The translations under genes and the position numbers were made by a program. Under the pieces are notes generated by a model. That model was not told where the DNA came from and searched no databases. It saw nothing but the letters and a program-made list of their open reading frames with translations. From Candidatus Nitrosopumilus sp. (lineage in GTDB: Archaea; Thermoproteota; Nitrososphaeria; Nitrososphaerales; Nitrosopumilaceae), in assembly GCA_013043295.1 (NCBI GenBank), contig JABDOO010000009.1, positions 1-5,759 of the forward strand: a stretch of 5,759 nt of DNA. Reading direction: 5' to 3'. Below, piece after piece: positions 4,402-5,759 of the stretch. Within the stretch, counting starts at the first letter, position 1, and every line of letters starts with the position of its first letter.

Positions 4402-5759
4402 GTGAACGTTACCCCAAAAAATTATCAATTAATTTTTGAACCTAATTTCAAAAAATTTACTTTTACTGGCAGCGAAATTATTACCGCTGATTGCAAAAAA
4501 GCCACAAGCCATATCACTATGGACTGTGCAGAGATAAAAATTACTTCCTGCACTGTAAAATCTAAAGGTAAAATCATTAAATCTTCAACCAAAACCAATG
4601 ACAAAAAAGAAGAATTACAAATTAAACTGTCTGAAAAAATTAAAGGTAAAATTATCATTGAAATAGAATTTCAAGGAATCTTAAATGATCGTTTACTTGG
4701 ATTTTATCGAAGTCAATATGTTCAGAATGGAAAAACCAAATATCTTGCAACAACTCAATTTGAAGCCGCAGACGCTAGACGAGCATTTCCTTGCTGGGAT
4801 GAACCCCAAGCCAAAGCAACATTTGAAATTTCTATAATTGCAGAGAACAAATTCACAGCAATTTCAAACATGCCAATAAAGTCAAAGAAAAAAATTGGTA
4901 ACAAAACATTGTATAATTTTTCAAAAACACCTATCGTCTCAACCTATTTGATCTATCTTGGTGTTGGAGAATTTGAATATCTTAAAGGGAAGATTGGAAA
5001 AACACAGATTAGAGTTGTTACAACAAAGGGAAATAAATCTAAAGGAAAATTCTCATTAGAATTAGGAAAAAAATTACTTTCTTCCTATGAGAAATATTTT
5101 GGAATCAAGTACCCTCTTCCAAAATTAGATTTAATTGCAGTGCCCGATTTTGCTGCAGGAGCTATGGAAAATTGGGGAGCAATTACATTTAGAGAAACCA
5201 TTTTGCTTTATGATCCTAAAACATCTTCCACTAGAACCAAACAATTCATTGCTGAAGTGATTTCACATGAAATTGCACACCAGTGGTTTGGAAATCTTGT
5301 AACTATGAAGTGGTGGAATGATTTGTGGCTAAATGAAAGCTTTGCAACTTTTATGGCAACAAAGTTCGTTGATAAATTCTATCCCGAATGGGATCTATGG
5401 AACCAATTTGTTGAAGATGCAATGAATGTTGCAATGGGGTTAGACTCTCTTAAAACAACACATCCTATTGATGTAGTTGTAAATTCTCCTGCTGAAATTC
5501 GAGAAATTTTTGATGCAATATCATATGATAAAGGGGGTTGTGTGCTAAGGATGCTTGAAAACTATGTTGGTGAACCAAACTTCCAAAAAGGTTTGAAAAA
5601 GTATCTCTCTGATTTCAAATACCAAAATGCTCAAGGGCAGGATTTGTGGAACGCAATTGGCAAGGCCTCAAAAATGCCTGTCTCATCTATGGTAAACACT
5701 TGGTTAAAACAACCTGGTTTTCCTCTAGTTGAAATTAATCAAGACGGAAATACTTTGAA
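4402..5759 (+). CDS. M1 family zinc aminopeptidase (tricorn-interacting-factor type), 3' end outside window
   Basis: This cytoplasmic enzyme removes N-terminal residues from peptides, probably finishing off the products of the proteasome or similar proteases. The visible 452 residues cover the N-terminal beta domain, the whole catalytic domain and the start of the next domain; family members usually have about 800 residues or more. The substrate-binding motif GAMEN is at 253-257. The zinc site is HEIAH at 289-293 (H289, H293, catalytic E290), with the third ligand E312 in WLNE exactly 18 residues after H293. The likely transition-state tyrosine is Y375 in SYDKGG. The family segment AFPCWDEP precedes these. 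No signal peptide is present. GTG at 4402-4404 is the only usual start after an in-frame TAG at 4363-4365, and the family-like N-terminus (TPKNYQLIFEPNFKKFTF) begins right after it. An out-of-frame ATG overlaps the GTG but stops at once. All catalytic residues are present. Confidence 0.96.
   Translation, partial: MNVTPKNYQLIFEPNFKKFTFTGSEIITADCKKATSHITMDCAEIKITSCTVKSKGKIIKSSTKTNDKKEELQIKLSEKIKGKIIIEIEFQGILNDRLLGFYRSQYVQNGKTKYLATTQFEAADARRAFPCWDEPQAKATFEISIIAENKFTAISNMPIKSKKKIGNKTLYNFSKTPIVSTYLIYLGVGEFEYLKGKIGKTQIRVVTTKGNKSKGKFSLELGKKLLSSYEKYFGIKYPLPKLDLIAVPDFAAGAMENWGAITFRETILLYDPKTSSTRTKQFIAEVISHEIAHQWFGNLVTMKWWNDLWLNESFATFMATKFVDKFYPEWDLWNQFVEDAMNVAMGLDSLKTTHPIDVVVNSPAEIREIFDAISYDKGGCVLRMLENYVGEPNFQKGLKKYLSDFKYQNAQGQDLWNAIGKASKMPVSSMVNTWLKQPGFPLVEINQDGNTL

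Noticed and set aside
4425..4658. Minus-strand ORF of 77 codons with hydrophobic stretches
   Set aside because: It is antisense to the N-terminal domain of the aminopeptidase; the hydrophobic look comes from Lys/Asn-rich codons read backwards.
1..5759. A new defence or mobile system
   Set aside because: No integrase, transposase, nuclease, toxin-antitoxin pair, direct-repeat array or tRNA-bounded insertion was seen; the genes are mostly core archaeal functions on alternating strands.

Overview
The window looks like chromosome from an ammonia-oxidising archaeon of the Thaumarchaeota (Nitrososphaerota), most likely the Nitrosopumilus-like group I.1a. This is an inference from several signs. 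There is an archaeal TFB. There is a free-standing B12-binding mutase subunit of the kind used in the thaumarchaeal 3-hydroxypropionate/4-hydroxybutyrate cycle. A tricorn-factor-like M1 aminopeptidase is present. The DNA is AT-rich, and several genes have a TATA-like box centred about 26 bp before the start codon with no ribosome binding site, which is typical of leaderless archaeal transcripts.

Layout, left to right. Positions 2-349 (+) hold the C-terminal end of an EF-Tu/SelB/aIF2-gamma-like translation factor. Positions 387-506 (+) encode a 39-residue zinc ribbon. Positions 543-1541 (+) are ilvC, ketol-acid reductoisomerase. Only 10 bp away and convergent with it, 1552-1974 (-) is the cobalamin-binding small subunit of methylmalonyl-CoA mutase. 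A 101-bp divergent promoter region separates this from 2076-2339 (+), an 87-residue cysteine-rich protein with two DnaJ-type zinc motifs and no J domain. Positions 2482-3384 (+) are tfb, an archaeal TFIIB. Convergent with it, 3458-4042 (-) encodes a ribbon-helix-helix-like protein with an unrecognised C-terminal domain and a TTG start. A 157-bp divergent region containing a perfect 14-bp palindrome leads to 4200-4355 (+), a 51-residue four-cysteine protein. From 4402 (+) to the window end is an M1 zinc aminopeptidase with a GTG start, cut off by the window edge.

The genes do not form one pathway or one operon. They are mostly single transcription units on alternating strands: housekeeping metabolism (branched-chain amino acids, carbon fixation, peptide turnover) mixed with information processing (translation factor, TFB, RHH regulator). 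A recurring theme is small cysteine-rich proteins: three very short zinc-binding candidates lie among the larger genes, two of them only 39 and 51 residues long.

I see no mobile element, CRISPR array, tRNA, rRNA or convincing new multi-gene system. The most interesting leads are the J-domain-less zinc protein, the RHH protein with its unusual start and upstream palindrome, and the divergent KARI active-site motifs.
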